A DNA stretch of 45,429 bases from an uncultured Haliea sp. GTDB lineage: Bacteria; Pseudomonadota; Gammaproteobacteria; Pseudomonadales; Halieaceae. Position 1 is the stretch's first letter, and every line of letters begins with the position of its first letter. Of this stretch, positions 37,313-45,187 are shown piece by piece. Under the pieces are notes generated by a model. That model was not told the origin of the DNA. It did not search any database and saw nothing but the letters and a program-made list of their open reading frames with translations. A program made the translations under genes and the position numbers. The stretch spans positions 1-45,429 of the forward strand of contig CAJXWP010000016.1 in NCBI GenBank assembly GCA_913062625.1. The letters are read 5' to 3'.

Positions 37313-37481
37313 AATAATGTGTGCAGGTTCAGAGTGAGGTTATTGTGAGGAAGCTGCCTGCGGTTGTGCGTTTAATTTTTGGTGCACTCATAACCGGATG
37401 GCCTGATAGCTCCAACGATTCCTCATCCGCGTCTGTGTCACTGTGGTCGCTAGCGACTACAACGAAAGGAAAACCGAAACC

Positions 37482-37877
37482 ATGAATACAGTAATAATTA
37501 GTCTGCTCGTTTTGTGCCTGCTCCCGATGGTATGTACCTGGACAGCGATATACTACCGGCAAACACAGCTCGGCAGCGTAGACAATAAAGAACCCCGACA
37601 GCAGTCCTTGCAACTCACAGGCGCTGGCGCTCGAGCGGTGGCTGCACAGGGTAATACCTGGGAGGCGCTGGGCGTTTATAGCGCCGCGATATTTGCTGTC
37701 TTTATTAGCGGAATAGACTTGCAAAGCATCTCCACACCGGTAATCGCGTTTGTGGCCCTGCGTGTTGTCTACATACCTGTGTATGTCAGCAATATGGATA
37801 AACTGCGCTCACTCATTTATATCGTCGGCATGGGTATCTGCATTTACCTGTTCTCCACCGCGCTGTCGGCGGGCTAA
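37482..37877 (+). CDS. MAPEG-family membrane protein
   Basis: 131 aa with four hydrophobic helices, the layout of the membrane-associated eicosanoid/glutathione metabolism family (usually 125-150 aa). QGNTWEALGVYSAAIF carries the conserved Glu and Asn of the ExxxN/ENxxE region, and FVALRVVYIPVYVSNMDKLRS matches the family's RxxY motif near residue 92. AAAGGA precedes the ATG. Glutathione-linked redox chemistry or hydroperoxide handling is the usual role in the inner membrane. It is followed by a SnoaL-like gene 65 nt later. Confidence 0.82.
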   Translation: MNTVIISLLVLCLLPMVCTWTAIYYRQTQLGSVDNKEPRQQSLQLTGAGARAVAAQGNTWEALGVYSAAIFAVFISGIDLQSISTPVIAFVALRVVYIPVYVSNMDKLRSLIYIVGMGICIYLFSTALSAG

Positions 37878-37942
37878 ATATGGTGCGCAGTCTTCTGTTG
37901 AGCACGCGTTCAATTCTTTCATCACATACAGTGGAATAGACA

Positions 37943-38377
37943 ATGTCAAATAATCCTAATAAGGCGATAGTGGAAAAAATGTGGGCGGCGCTGGGCGATA
38001 TGGACTGGGATGCGATGAAAGCCTGCATGCATCCAGACATTCACTACCGGGATGTTCCTAGCGATGACCCGGGCGCCCATGGACCAGAGAATTGCATAAA
38101 ACGACTGCAAATTGCCTTCAAGCATCTACAAAAACAGGAACAGATCACGCATCACATAGCGGCAGACGGTGATATCGTTTTTCTGGACCACACTGAAAAA
38201 TGGACATTCACCTCAGGAGAAACGGCCACTCACACATTTGCCAGCATGCACGAAATCAAAGAGGGCTTAATATACCGATGGAGCGACTACTGGGATATGC
38301 AAAAGTTTGCAGGTCAGTTTCCTGACTGGTTTATCGAAGAAATGATGAAGTCCACAGCAGCCGATTTTACGGACTGA
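37943..38377 (+). CDS. SnoaL-like / NTF2-fold protein
   Basis: 144 aa, small soluble protein of the SnoaL-like NTF2 superfamily. MWAALGDMDWDAMKACMHPDIHYRDVPSDD, HHIAADGDIVFLDHTEKWTF, FASMHEIKEGLIYRWSDYWDMQKF fit the limonene-epoxide hydrolase / SnoaL-like pattern, where a small-molecule pocket lies in a cone-shaped barrel. Catalytic residues are not clear. Placed between MAPEG and hydroxylase genes on the same strand, it may act on a hydrophobic product of these enzymes, but this is inference. Confidence 0.82.
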   Translation: MSNNPNKAIVEKMWAALGDMDWDAMKACMHPDIHYRDVPSDDPGAHGPENCIKRLQIAFKHLQKQEQITHHIAADGDIVFLDHTEKWTFTSGETATHTFASMHEIKEGLIYRWSDYWDMQKFAGQFPDWFIEEMMKSTAADFTD

Positions 38378-38503
38378 AGAAGTATCATTAAGTTGGACGT
38401 CATTAAAGCGGTGCACGCTCATCAAGCCCGGTCGCAGTCTATCCGATTTCCATATTCTGTTATTCACTAGAAATTCAACCCAAGTCACGGTACGCTAAAG
38501 TCT

Positions 38504-39445
38504 ATGGATACCGTGCCACTCGAATCCCTACCCCTAGTAACAATACTGCCGCTATTTGTGTTGGCACTGTTTATTTATGGTCTAGCGGAATTGAGTTTTC
38601 TGCACTTTCGGCAACAAAAAGCAACACTAGGTGAGTATGGCATGTCCCTGAAGGGACTAGGCTTTACCGGACTTATCGGTGTGTTGCTTGAATTTGTGGT
38701 CGGCCCGTTTAGCAAATTATTACTTGCGGTGTGGGGCGCTAGCCTCGCGCCCTTCGACGCCGGCCTCACGCCTGTCGGCTGGTTTTACGGCTTCTTTATT
38801 TACGAGATGAGCTACTGGGTACAGCACTGGCTCGCGCACAAAGTTCGATTGCTGTGGTGCCTGCACTCACCCCACCATGCGCCCCGGTCTATGAATATGT
38901 TCGTCGGCTTCAACCACTCTTTCCTTGAGGTTATCTTTTATATGCCGATCACCCTGGGGCTCGTTCCGGCTCTTCTGGGTGTCGATCCGGTGATAATAGC
39001 TGTACTCACATTCGTGGATATCGTATGGGGCAACCTGCTGCATTTAAGTGACAAGGTGGTCACGCGCCGCTGGGGGCTCCTTGAACGTTTTATGCAGACA
39101 CCGTCCTATCATCGTGTGCATCACGCCCAAAACGTGAAGTACATGGACACTAACTACAACTCGATCACTCTGTTGGGCGACTGGCTGATGGGCACGCTGC
39201 AACCATTGCAGGATCATGAGCCGGTCAGGTACGGCATTACCCGAGAGGTGAATACATCCAGTTTCCTCGATGTGCATTTTGGAGAATTCACCTCACTGTG
39301 GGCTGATTTGCGCAGCGCCGGTAATGTCAGGACGTTTTTCGGTTACCTCTTGTGCCCACCCGGCTGGAACCCCAAGGGAGAACAACAAACAGCTGCGGCG
39401 CTCAAGCAAAAGGCCCTTATCATGCGAGAGGGAACCCGCATATAG
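38504..39445 (+). CDS. Fatty acid hydroxylase / sterol desaturase-family protein (1)
   Basis: 313 aa. Di-iron His boxes are present: QHWLAHKV near residue 107, HSPHHAPRSMN near 121 and YHRVHHAQNVKY near residue 203. Several helices surround these. The C-terminal YGITREVNTSSF and PPGWNPKG resemble the alkylglycerol-monooxygenase-like branch. In the second box the usual HHSxE/D-N form reads HHAPRSMN. Inner-membrane oxidoreductase that hydroxylates or desaturates a lipid with oxygen. The second hydroxylase gene begins 36 nt later, so they are likely co-transcribed. Confidence 0.86.
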   Translation: MDTVPLESLPLVTILPLFVLALFIYGLAELSFLHFRQQKATLGEYGMSLKGLGFTGLIGVLLEFVVGPFSKLLLAVWGASLAPFDAGLTPVGWFYGFFIYEMSYWVQHWLAHKVRLLWCLHSPHHAPRSMNMFVGFNHSFLEVIFYMPITLGLVPALLGVDPVIIAVLTFVDIVWGNLLHLSDKVVTRRWGLLERFMQTPSYHRVHHAQNVKYMDTNYNSITLLGDWLMGTLQPLQDHEPVRYGITREVNTSSFLDVHFGEFTSLWADLRSAGNVRTFFGYLLCPPGWNPKGEQQTAAALKQKALIMREGTRI

Positions 39446-39481
39446 AGCGTTTTGAACGTATCTTACTTGGAAATTGGTACT

Positions 39482-40396
39482 ATGCAGGAATTTTGGTCCG
39501 AGTACATGGAACTGGTCAGCGGCACTTTTGCGGTGCTGATGTTCGCTTATCTATCCCTACTGTTAAGCTGGCCGGCTTTTCTATTATTAGAAAAGTTCAA
39601 GCCTGTGAAAAAATACACGCCAGGCTTCAACTACACATTGAATTGGAAAATCACCTGTAGCAACTTGCTACTAGCGCCCCCATTTGCAGCGATGATAGTG
39701 CTGCTTGGGGTGTCGTTGGTCAATTTTTCGGGCTTGCCTCAATTGCGCCTATCAACGTCTGAACTGTCCGTTGGCATTCCCTTTTTCGATATTATCTTGC
39801 AGGGGGCAGCAATATTTCTCACTGCGGTCTTTTTGGGTGACCTTTGGTATTACTGGTGGCACCGCGCGCAACACAAGGTGCCATTTCTGTGGGAGCTCCA
39901 CAAGCTGCACCACAGCGATGAAACCATGAATAGCACGACCATTTATCGCTCACATTTTCTGGAACCCGCTGGACAGGCGCTGGTGAAAGGGTTGACGATC
40001 GGATTAATCTTCGACGTAACAGAAGCTCCGCCAACGGCATTGGCCATCGTGGCAGGCGCACTATTGCCTGCAATATGGGACTACTTTATTCATGCCAACG
40101 TAAGGATGGACAGCCTCAATCGCGTCATGCCATTTTTTTCCGTGCCTCAATACCATTGGATTCATCACTCTAAAATGCCTCAGCATCAGGACAAAAACTT
40201 TGCTATTTGGCTGCCGATGTTTGATGTCGCTTTTGGCAGTTACTATCGCCCTCGTGTGGATGAATACCCTGCATCGGGTTTGTCGTCTGGCGAAAAAATT
40301 GAATCTGTGTGGGAGGCGCAGACAGGTCCCTTTTCTGCCTGGTTCGACATGCTGAAGAATCGCTATGCGCGTCGAGCAGGAGAACATCCAAGTTGA
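39482..40396 (+). CDS. Fatty acid hydroxylase / sterol desaturase-family protein (2)
   Basis: 304 aa with three to four helices and the full set of His boxes: WYYWWHRAQHKV (near residue 132), LHKLHHSDETMN (near 146) and YHWIHHSKMPQHQDKNFAIWLP near residue 225. This is a canonical fatty acid hydroxylase/sterol desaturase set, and so differs in detail from its neighbour. ATG 39482 has GGAA upstream; a TTG at 39452 would add ten residues. Together with protein 1 it may act in two successive oxidations of the same lipid, sterol-like or hopanoid-like substrate, but there is no direct evidence. Confidence 0.86.
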   Translation: MQEFWSEYMELVSGTFAVLMFAYLSLLLSWPAFLLLEKFKPVKKYTPGFNYTLNWKITCSNLLLAPPFAAMIVLLGVSLVNFSGLPQLRLSTSELSVGIPFFDIILQGAAIFLTAVFLGDLWYYWWHRAQHKVPFLWELHKLHHSDETMNSTTIYRSHFLEPAGQALVKGLTIGLIFDVTEAPPTALAIVAGALLPAIWDYFIHANVRMDSLNRVMPFFSVPQYHWIHHSKMPQHQDKNFAIWLPMFDVAFGSYYRPRVDEYPASGLSSGEKIESVWEAQTGPFSAWFDMLKNRYARRAGEHPS

Positions 40397-40419
40397 CATT
40401 GCACGCTACCGCTCTGTGG

Positions 40420-40433
40420 CGAGGATCACCTCG
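40420..40433. terminator. Hairpin between convergent hydroxylase and deacetylase genes
   Basis: A 5-bp stem, CGAGG / CCTCG with loop ATCA, extended by CTGT / ACAG across a bulge, spans the end of the minus-strand deacetylase gene. No T run follows. Confidence 0.28.
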
Positions 40434-41133
40434 ACAGCGCTATTAACTCACCCACGGTCGCGAACCGATAGCCCTGAGCTCTCAGCGTTTCGATAATAAT
40501 ACCGGTTGCTTCGACACTCGCCGCTCTGCTGTCCTGAGCATTCGGATCGCTCACATCGCCGTGACCATCATGCAGCAGAATAATACTCCCGGGCTCTATC
40601 GATTCAACAACGGCACTGGCAATCAATTTAGGCTCAGTGACCTCCCAGTCTAAACCACTTGTGCTCATCAGTATGGAGGTCATATCAAGCTCGTCTAGAG
40701 CCATTTTCAAACCCGGCCCCTGAATACCGTAAGGAGGACGAAAAAGCGCAGGCTTATAGTCCACAAGATTTTCTATCAGTCGATTAGTCCGCACCAATTC
40801 CTCAAGCATCGCAGTCTTGCTCAACGAAAACATCGGGCGATGGCTGTAACTGTGGTTCCCAATTTCGTGCCCAGCCCGGGCAATCGCTAGCACCGCTTCA
40901 GGAAAAGCTTCTACATTCTGACCCTTAAGGAAAAAAGTTGCCTTCACGGAGTGGCGTTCCAACGTAGCAAGTAAGGCTTGTGTATGCGGAGGATTTGGGC
41001 CGTCATCGTAGGTCAACGCCACGACTTTTTCAGTAACGGGGACCGTCACAATCGTCCCGTTATAAGACGCTATCAACACCCCAACAACAGCAACTATTGT
41101 CATGGCGGCGAATATGGCGATTTTTCGAATCAT
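40426..41133 (-). CDS. Polysaccharide deacetylase family protein (NodB domain)
   Basis: 235 aa. A single N-terminal membrane anchor (about residues 3-23) is followed by a NodB homology domain: LTYDDGPNPPHT (catalytic base Asp and metal Asp, residue about 45), HEIGNHSYSHRPM (metal His pair, HSYSH), LFRPPYGIQGPG, and LLHDGHGD near 185. These act on N- or O-acetyl groups of cell-wall or extracellular glycans in the periplasm. GGAA precedes the chosen ATG; an ATG 36 nt upstream is possible but less anchored. Convergent with the hydroxylase gene and divergent from the Coq4-like gene. Confidence 0.88.
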   Translation of the reverse strand: MIRKIAIFAAMTIVAVVGVLIASYNGTIVTVPVTEKVVALTYDDGPNPPHTQALLATLERHSVKATFFLKGQNVEAFPEAVLAIARAGHEIGNHSYSHRPMFSLSKTAMLEELVRTNRLIENLVDYKPALFRPPYGIQGPGLKMALDELDMTSILMSTSGLDWEVTEPKLIASAVVESIEPGSIILLHDGHGDVSDPNAQDSRAASVEATGIIIETLRAQGYRFATVGELIALSR

Positions 41134-41172
41134 GGCTTTTTTCCACGCAATGCGTTGAATGATTATCAAGCC

Positions 41173-41200
41173 TTCACATCTTTAACAGAAGTCGTATAAT
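41173..41200 (+). promoter_or_regulatory. Strong sigma-70 promoter of the Coq4-like gene
   Basis: TTCACA (41173-41178, 5/6) and TATAAT (41195-41200, 6/6) are separated by 16 nt, and lie 85 nt before the ATG. This is the best promoter match I found in the window. Confidence 0.6.
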
Positions 41201-41284
41201 CCGTCTATCAATGGTCACACAATTTCTGACCTACAGCACAGCCGAAAACAGGCTTCCCGCGGGCACGGCTTACAGAGGTTGATC

Positions 41285-42322
41285 ATGACACGCAGAGAAC
41301 GACTCCAGAAAGCGACCACGAGAGTAGATGTCGCCACCATCTTGGCGGCTGTAGCGGAAGCCAAACGCGGCAGCTCTGAGGGCCGGTTAAAGCTAACCGC
41401 CTTGATGACATGGGTCGCCTATTCATGTCCTGATGCTACCACCGCCGTGTGTGACGCTATTAGCGCCGCATGGCTGGGTAACGGTGCTCCTACGCTGGAA
41501 ATTCCCAGGGGATTGCCCGAAGCTCCTTTAGAAGATAGTTTTTGGCAGGCCTTTTGGGCAGTCGTTGACGGCAATGATGAAGGCTATGACGCGCTCACCA
41601 TCACGGTGGCCGTAGCGTCTCTCGCCGCAGCGGTGCATCCCCTTTTGGGTGAGATCGCAGACGATCACGCGCGAAATCACCGGGGAGCGGCAGAAGCCGT
41701 CAAGAAATCCATCCCTGGCCATACCGACATCAAGGCATTATCTCAATGTCCACAGGGTAGCCTAGGTCAGTCGTTGCATACTATGATTATAGACAATGGC
41801 TATGACCCGGAAGTGCTTGACCGAGAATCACTCGCGCTGAGTCAACTTCCGCACTCACTGCATTACCTGAACGCTCGCATACTTCAAATGCACGATGTGT
41901 GGCATCTAGTGGCAGGCTATGACACCACCTCGTCCAACGAGATTGCGATATCAGCCTTTCAACTCGCACAGTTCGGCCACAACTACTCTTCCATGTTCCT
42001 CTCCGCTGTTATGGCCATCAGTACCTTTAAGGAGCCCAGAGGCTTCACTATTCTCATGCAAATCATCACCGAGGCCTGGCAGCACGGAAAGGATACGCCT
42101 GTGATGATGGATATTGAGTGGGAAAAAGAGTGGAACAACTCACTCGAGTCGATACGCATGACCCACAACATTTCTACCTATCACAGCATTTTCCCAGCGG
42201 ACCTGCTCGAATCTATAGAGAATGCGTCGATTTGGAGAAAGCTACAGCTTGGCTACCAAATAGTCCGTTACAACCTGCGTTTAAAAAACAATAGTCAGCT
42301 GCCTGAACTTCAGGCCCTTTGA
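41285..42322 (+). CDS. Coq4-like protein (ubiquinone biosynthesis family)
   Basis: 345 aa. The Coq4 zinc-site motif is present as HDVWHLVAGYDTTSSNE near residue 204, that is HDxxH followed 11 residues later by Glu, as in the Coq4 family. The region after (IAISAFQLAQFGHNYSSMF) is also Coq4-like. Eukaryotic Coq4 takes part in the oxidative decarboxylation of a ubiquinone precursor; bacterial relatives are less known. The N-terminal 130 residues are alpha-helical and resemble no known domain to me. AGAGG stands right before ATG 41285; a TTG six nt earlier is possible. Divergent from the deacetylase gene. Confidence 0.8.
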   Translation: MTRRERLQKATTRVDVATILAAVAEAKRGSSEGRLKLTALMTWVAYSCPDATTAVCDAISAAWLGNGAPTLEIPRGLPEAPLEDSFWQAFWAVVDGNDEGYDALTITVAVASLAAAVHPLLGEIADDHARNHRGAAEAVKKSIPGHTDIKALSQCPQGSLGQSLHTMIIDNGYDPEVLDRESLALSQLPHSLHYLNARILQMHDVWHLVAGYDTTSSNEIAISAFQLAQFGHNYSSMFLSAVMAISTFKEPRGFTILMQIITEAWQHGKDTPVMMDIEWEKEWNNSLESIRMTHNISTYHSIFPADLLESIENASIWRKLQLGYQIVRYNLRLKNNSQLPELQAL

Positions 42323-42944
42323 AGTGCCACGGGCAACCTACGGTGCACCTGTGAACCTGCGCCATCGCTTTATGGATCGGTAACGACTCATAGAGGTTAG
42401 CAGCATGCTGTCACCATACGTCAAAAAAATTAGTACGGTGTGCGAATGACCATCTACAACAAGCTCGTGTTTTTCTGCAAAGCACTGGATATGAGCTCTC
42501 CGCCGCTAGTCTCAATCGCCCGAACCCTAATCATCGGCGACCGACCTCTGCTGAAAGACGCTGATAGTAACCGCGCAAGAACCGGAATAGAATCTGCAGA
42601 GCACAGCGACGGACGTGCCATTGCTATCGGGTAAAGCAATGAGCAATACACACGTTAAAAATACCGCTGTCTTCAACGGAGTGGACTTTAGGATCTGGCA
42701 CTACTGGCAGCGCGTGTTGGGTGGTCGTGGTACGTTGAAGCATCAGTTACTTTTTAACACTCTAAAGTTTGCCACAGGCTCTCGATTAAGATCGCGGTTA
42801 GCAGACTCTGTGAAATCATCGGCAACGCTAGGAAGTCGCGATGGCGCGTCTAGAAAAGGCCGTCGTTTAGGGCGGCATGCAATCGCTAAAAAATGTTCTT
42901 TCGGACAGAATCCTTACACTGCGACCATGCTCACCTGTAGGTCG
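42323..42944 (+). other. Gene-poor 622 bp between Coq4-like and cls
   Basis: No convincing gene. Two overlapping short plus-strand frames exist (64 aa at 42440-42634 and 119 aa from 42615, with an inner ATG at 42639); both lack family features and codon-use regularity, and no strong ribosome site was seen. A hairpin (GCGACC / GGTCGC, 42921-42945) lies at the end of cls without a T run. Confidence 0.4.
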
Positions 42945-44387
42945 CTACAGTATCGGTCCCAGCATCGCGACTGAATTATTCCAAAGACATCGGGTTAGCG
43001 ACCAATTTTCCACCTGCTCCAGGGTTATTCTGTCGGCGCTGTCGATATAATCCTGCTGCCGTGCATGTAAAGCTTGCGTCAACTCAGGGTCATAGATCAA
43101 AACATTATTTTCGAAATTGAGATCAAAGCTACGCCTATCCATATTAGCTGACCCGATCAGGGCAATCTCGCCGTCTAGTGTCAGCGTTTTGCTGTGCAGC
43201 AGTCCCCCCACGTATTCGCGAATATCGACCCCCGCTTCGAGTAATTCAGCATAATAGCTGCGGCTGGCCCCGGCCACTTCTTTGGAATCGTTCCTCGCCG
43301 GTAAAATCAGCGTCGTTTGCACCCCTCGGTAAGCGGCAGCACAGAGTGCTGCCTGCATTGGCTGACTGGGCACATAATAGGGGGTAGAGATCCTCAGCTC
43401 ATACCGTGCTGTAAACATCAGGGAGATGAACACCTCTTCCATCGCTGAATGGCGCAGCGTGGGTCCGCTCGCAATCACCTGAGCCACAACACTTGCAGTC
43501 GTATTGTCCTGTAGCGGCTCACTGACATTAGCGATAACCTCCTTTGTACAATGGTGCCAATCAGAGGTAAAGAGTATTTGATTCTGTCTGGCGATTGGAC
43601 CCTCCATGCGCACGACAGAATCGACCCATGGCCCATATTTCGCCTTGGGCATGAATTCCTTATCTGCGCAGTTTTGGCTGCCGCAATACGTAATTTCATG
43701 GTCAACAACGACTATTTTTCGGTGGTTTCGCAAATCAACGCGTCCCTGCAAAGGGCGCAACAAAGCATTGCCCAGAGGCAGAGCTACCGCCGTATGCACG
43801 CCTGCAGCGCCCATCTCTCGCCAGAGCCGGGATCGAATCAGCATACGCGACCCTAGACCGTCGACAATCACCCGACAGATGACTCCGCGACCAGCGGCGC
43901 GTTTAAGGGCCTCGGCAACGCGGACACCGGTGTTGTCGGTAAGCCAGATGTAGAACAGCACGTTGACCTCACTGCGAGCAGCATCGATATCAAACACCAT
44001 ACTGTCGATGGTCGCGGCTGAGTCCTGCATCAATTGCACGCTGTTGCCCGTCACAGGAGCAAAGTTACTGATGGAACGTCCCACTCGGAACAAGTGCACA
44101 TAGCGCGACGGGATACCGATCGACCCATCCGCATTTTCGTCAACGAAGTACTCGCTGTAGTGCTCCTCCTCCAGCTCAGCGAGCATGGCCTTCTGGTTGC
44201 GCCGCCCTATATGGGTCTCCCCAAGCATCAGATAGGCGAAGATCCCAACCACGGGTAAGGCGAATACCACTACAAGCCATGCTATACGCGAGGCCGGTTC
44301 CCTGTGTGGACGCTGCAGGACACGCACGACCACGACCACCAGAATCAACAGATGCAGGGATAAAATCCATAGATTGCTATAAACCAT
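42945..44387 (-). CDS. cls: Cardiolipin synthase (PLD family)
   Basis: 480 aa (E. coli ClsA 486). Two N-terminal membrane helices (about residues 3-22 and 35-55) precede two phospholipase D domains with HKD motifs: NHRKIVVVDHE near residue 223 and HSKTLTLDGEIALIGSANMDRRSF near residue 400. It condenses two phosphatidylglycerols (or PG with PE) into cardiolipin at the inner membrane. ATG 44387 with AGG upstream was chosen; a GTG at 44402 adds five residues and has no site. The neighbours do not form an operon with it. Confidence 0.92.
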   Translation of the reverse strand: MVYSNLWILSLHLLILVVVVVRVLQRPHREPASRIAWLVVVFALPVVGIFAYLMLGETHIGRRNQKAMLAELEEEHYSEYFVDENADGSIGIPSRYVHLFRVGRSISNFAPVTGNSVQLMQDSAATIDSMVFDIDAARSEVNVLFYIWLTDNTGVRVAEALKRAAGRGVICRVIVDGLGSRMLIRSRLWREMGAAGVHTAVALPLGNALLRPLQGRVDLRNHRKIVVVDHEITYCGSQNCADKEFMPKAKYGPWVDSVVRMEGPIARQNQILFTSDWHHCTKEVIANVSEPLQDNTTASVVAQVIASGPTLRHSAMEEVFISLMFTARYELRISTPYYVPSQPMQAALCAAAYRGVQTTLILPARNDSKEVAGASRSYYAELLEAGVDIREYVGGLLHSKTLTLDGEIALIGSANMDRRSFDLNFENNVLIYDPELTQALHARQQDYIDSADRITLEQVENWSLTRCLWNNSVAMLGPIL

Positions 44388-44952
44388 GCGCCTAGCTTGC
44401 ACTATCGCGTATCAGGCTTCAATAGTTGACGCGTAGATGAAGTCAGCTAATCAGAGAGGGCCTGAGATTACGCCGGCAGATGAGACTGAAATCTTGATTG
44501 TTGGGACGATATCGCTATTATGAAACCCTAGACACACCCGTTCATTCCATTACTCTGTTTTGCAAAAAGTAGAGCAGCAGCTCCATTAAATGACATGTTG
44601 CGGGGGCACTGCCTGGCAACGTTCATTGACGGGCTCTGCGCCCGGCGCCATCAGGAATATAAACGGCAAGTCTCGTATTGGCAGCTTTACTGACCGAACC
44701 GACTCATTTACGGGATTGGGAATTTCGTGATACTGCATAAGGAGGCATTTCTCTAGGGCATTTTTGCTCCGGCCTTAGACGCCACTAAAATAAACAGTCT
44801 TTCCATTACTGCAACAAGCACTAATTCTCATGGGAAATTTGCGCAATGTGTATTTGGCCGACTAGGACATAGCGTAGAGGCTCGTTGTACTCTAATGTGT
44901 GCCTAACGCTTTCTGACAAAGGTTTTCGCATGCACTCAACATTGCGAAATAA
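44388..44952 (+). other. Gene-free 565 bp upstream of a gene remnant
   Basis: No intact gene. It contains a promoter-like pair, TTGATT (44494-44499) and TATTAT (44516-44521) with 16 nt spacing, and an isolated perfect Shine-Dalgarno TAAGGAGG (44738-44745) with no start codon within reach on the plus strand. Both may be traces of the decayed gene whose tail begins at 44953, or chance. Confidence 0.35.
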
Positions 44953-45132
44953 GGTGAGCGCGTTAAGACCCTGCACGTCACCGAAATAGCCCTTGCGGAT
45001 GACCCACCAAACGCTAGCGCTTTGGCGCTGAGAGAGCAGGCACTGCTAGAGTTGCTGGAGCGCGCTGAAGATGCCCTGCGCAACGATTACGAGATTTATT
45101 GGCTGAAGTTGCAGCTTGAAACGATACACTAG
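44953..45132 (+). pseudogene. C-terminal remnant, probably of an alkylsulfatase-like MBL hydrolase
   Basis: A 59-codon open stretch after a TAA stop, with no start codon of its own, encodes a helical, protein-like tail (VKTLHVTEIALADDPPNASA, later EQALLELLERAED and YEIYWLKLQLETI) ending in TAG. It resembles the last helices of the alkylsulfatase dimerisation domain, also present at the end of the protein at 31638-32924 (ALHLLDVI, AHEGLLSD, ENFWLSSWLKSQI). The rest of the gene is missing, so this is a remnant or a heavily deleted copy. It is 55 nt before a sulfatase gene on the same strand. Confidence 0.5.
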
Positions 45133-45187
45133 AGTTTAGACGACGCTTTCCGGGAGTCGAGCCAAAAATGGAAAGATGGAGTTCCTC

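Noticed and set aside
44892-45083. 63-codon minus frame at the right end
   Set aside because: Ser/Ala-rich shadow of the remnant on the plus strand, and no ribosome site.
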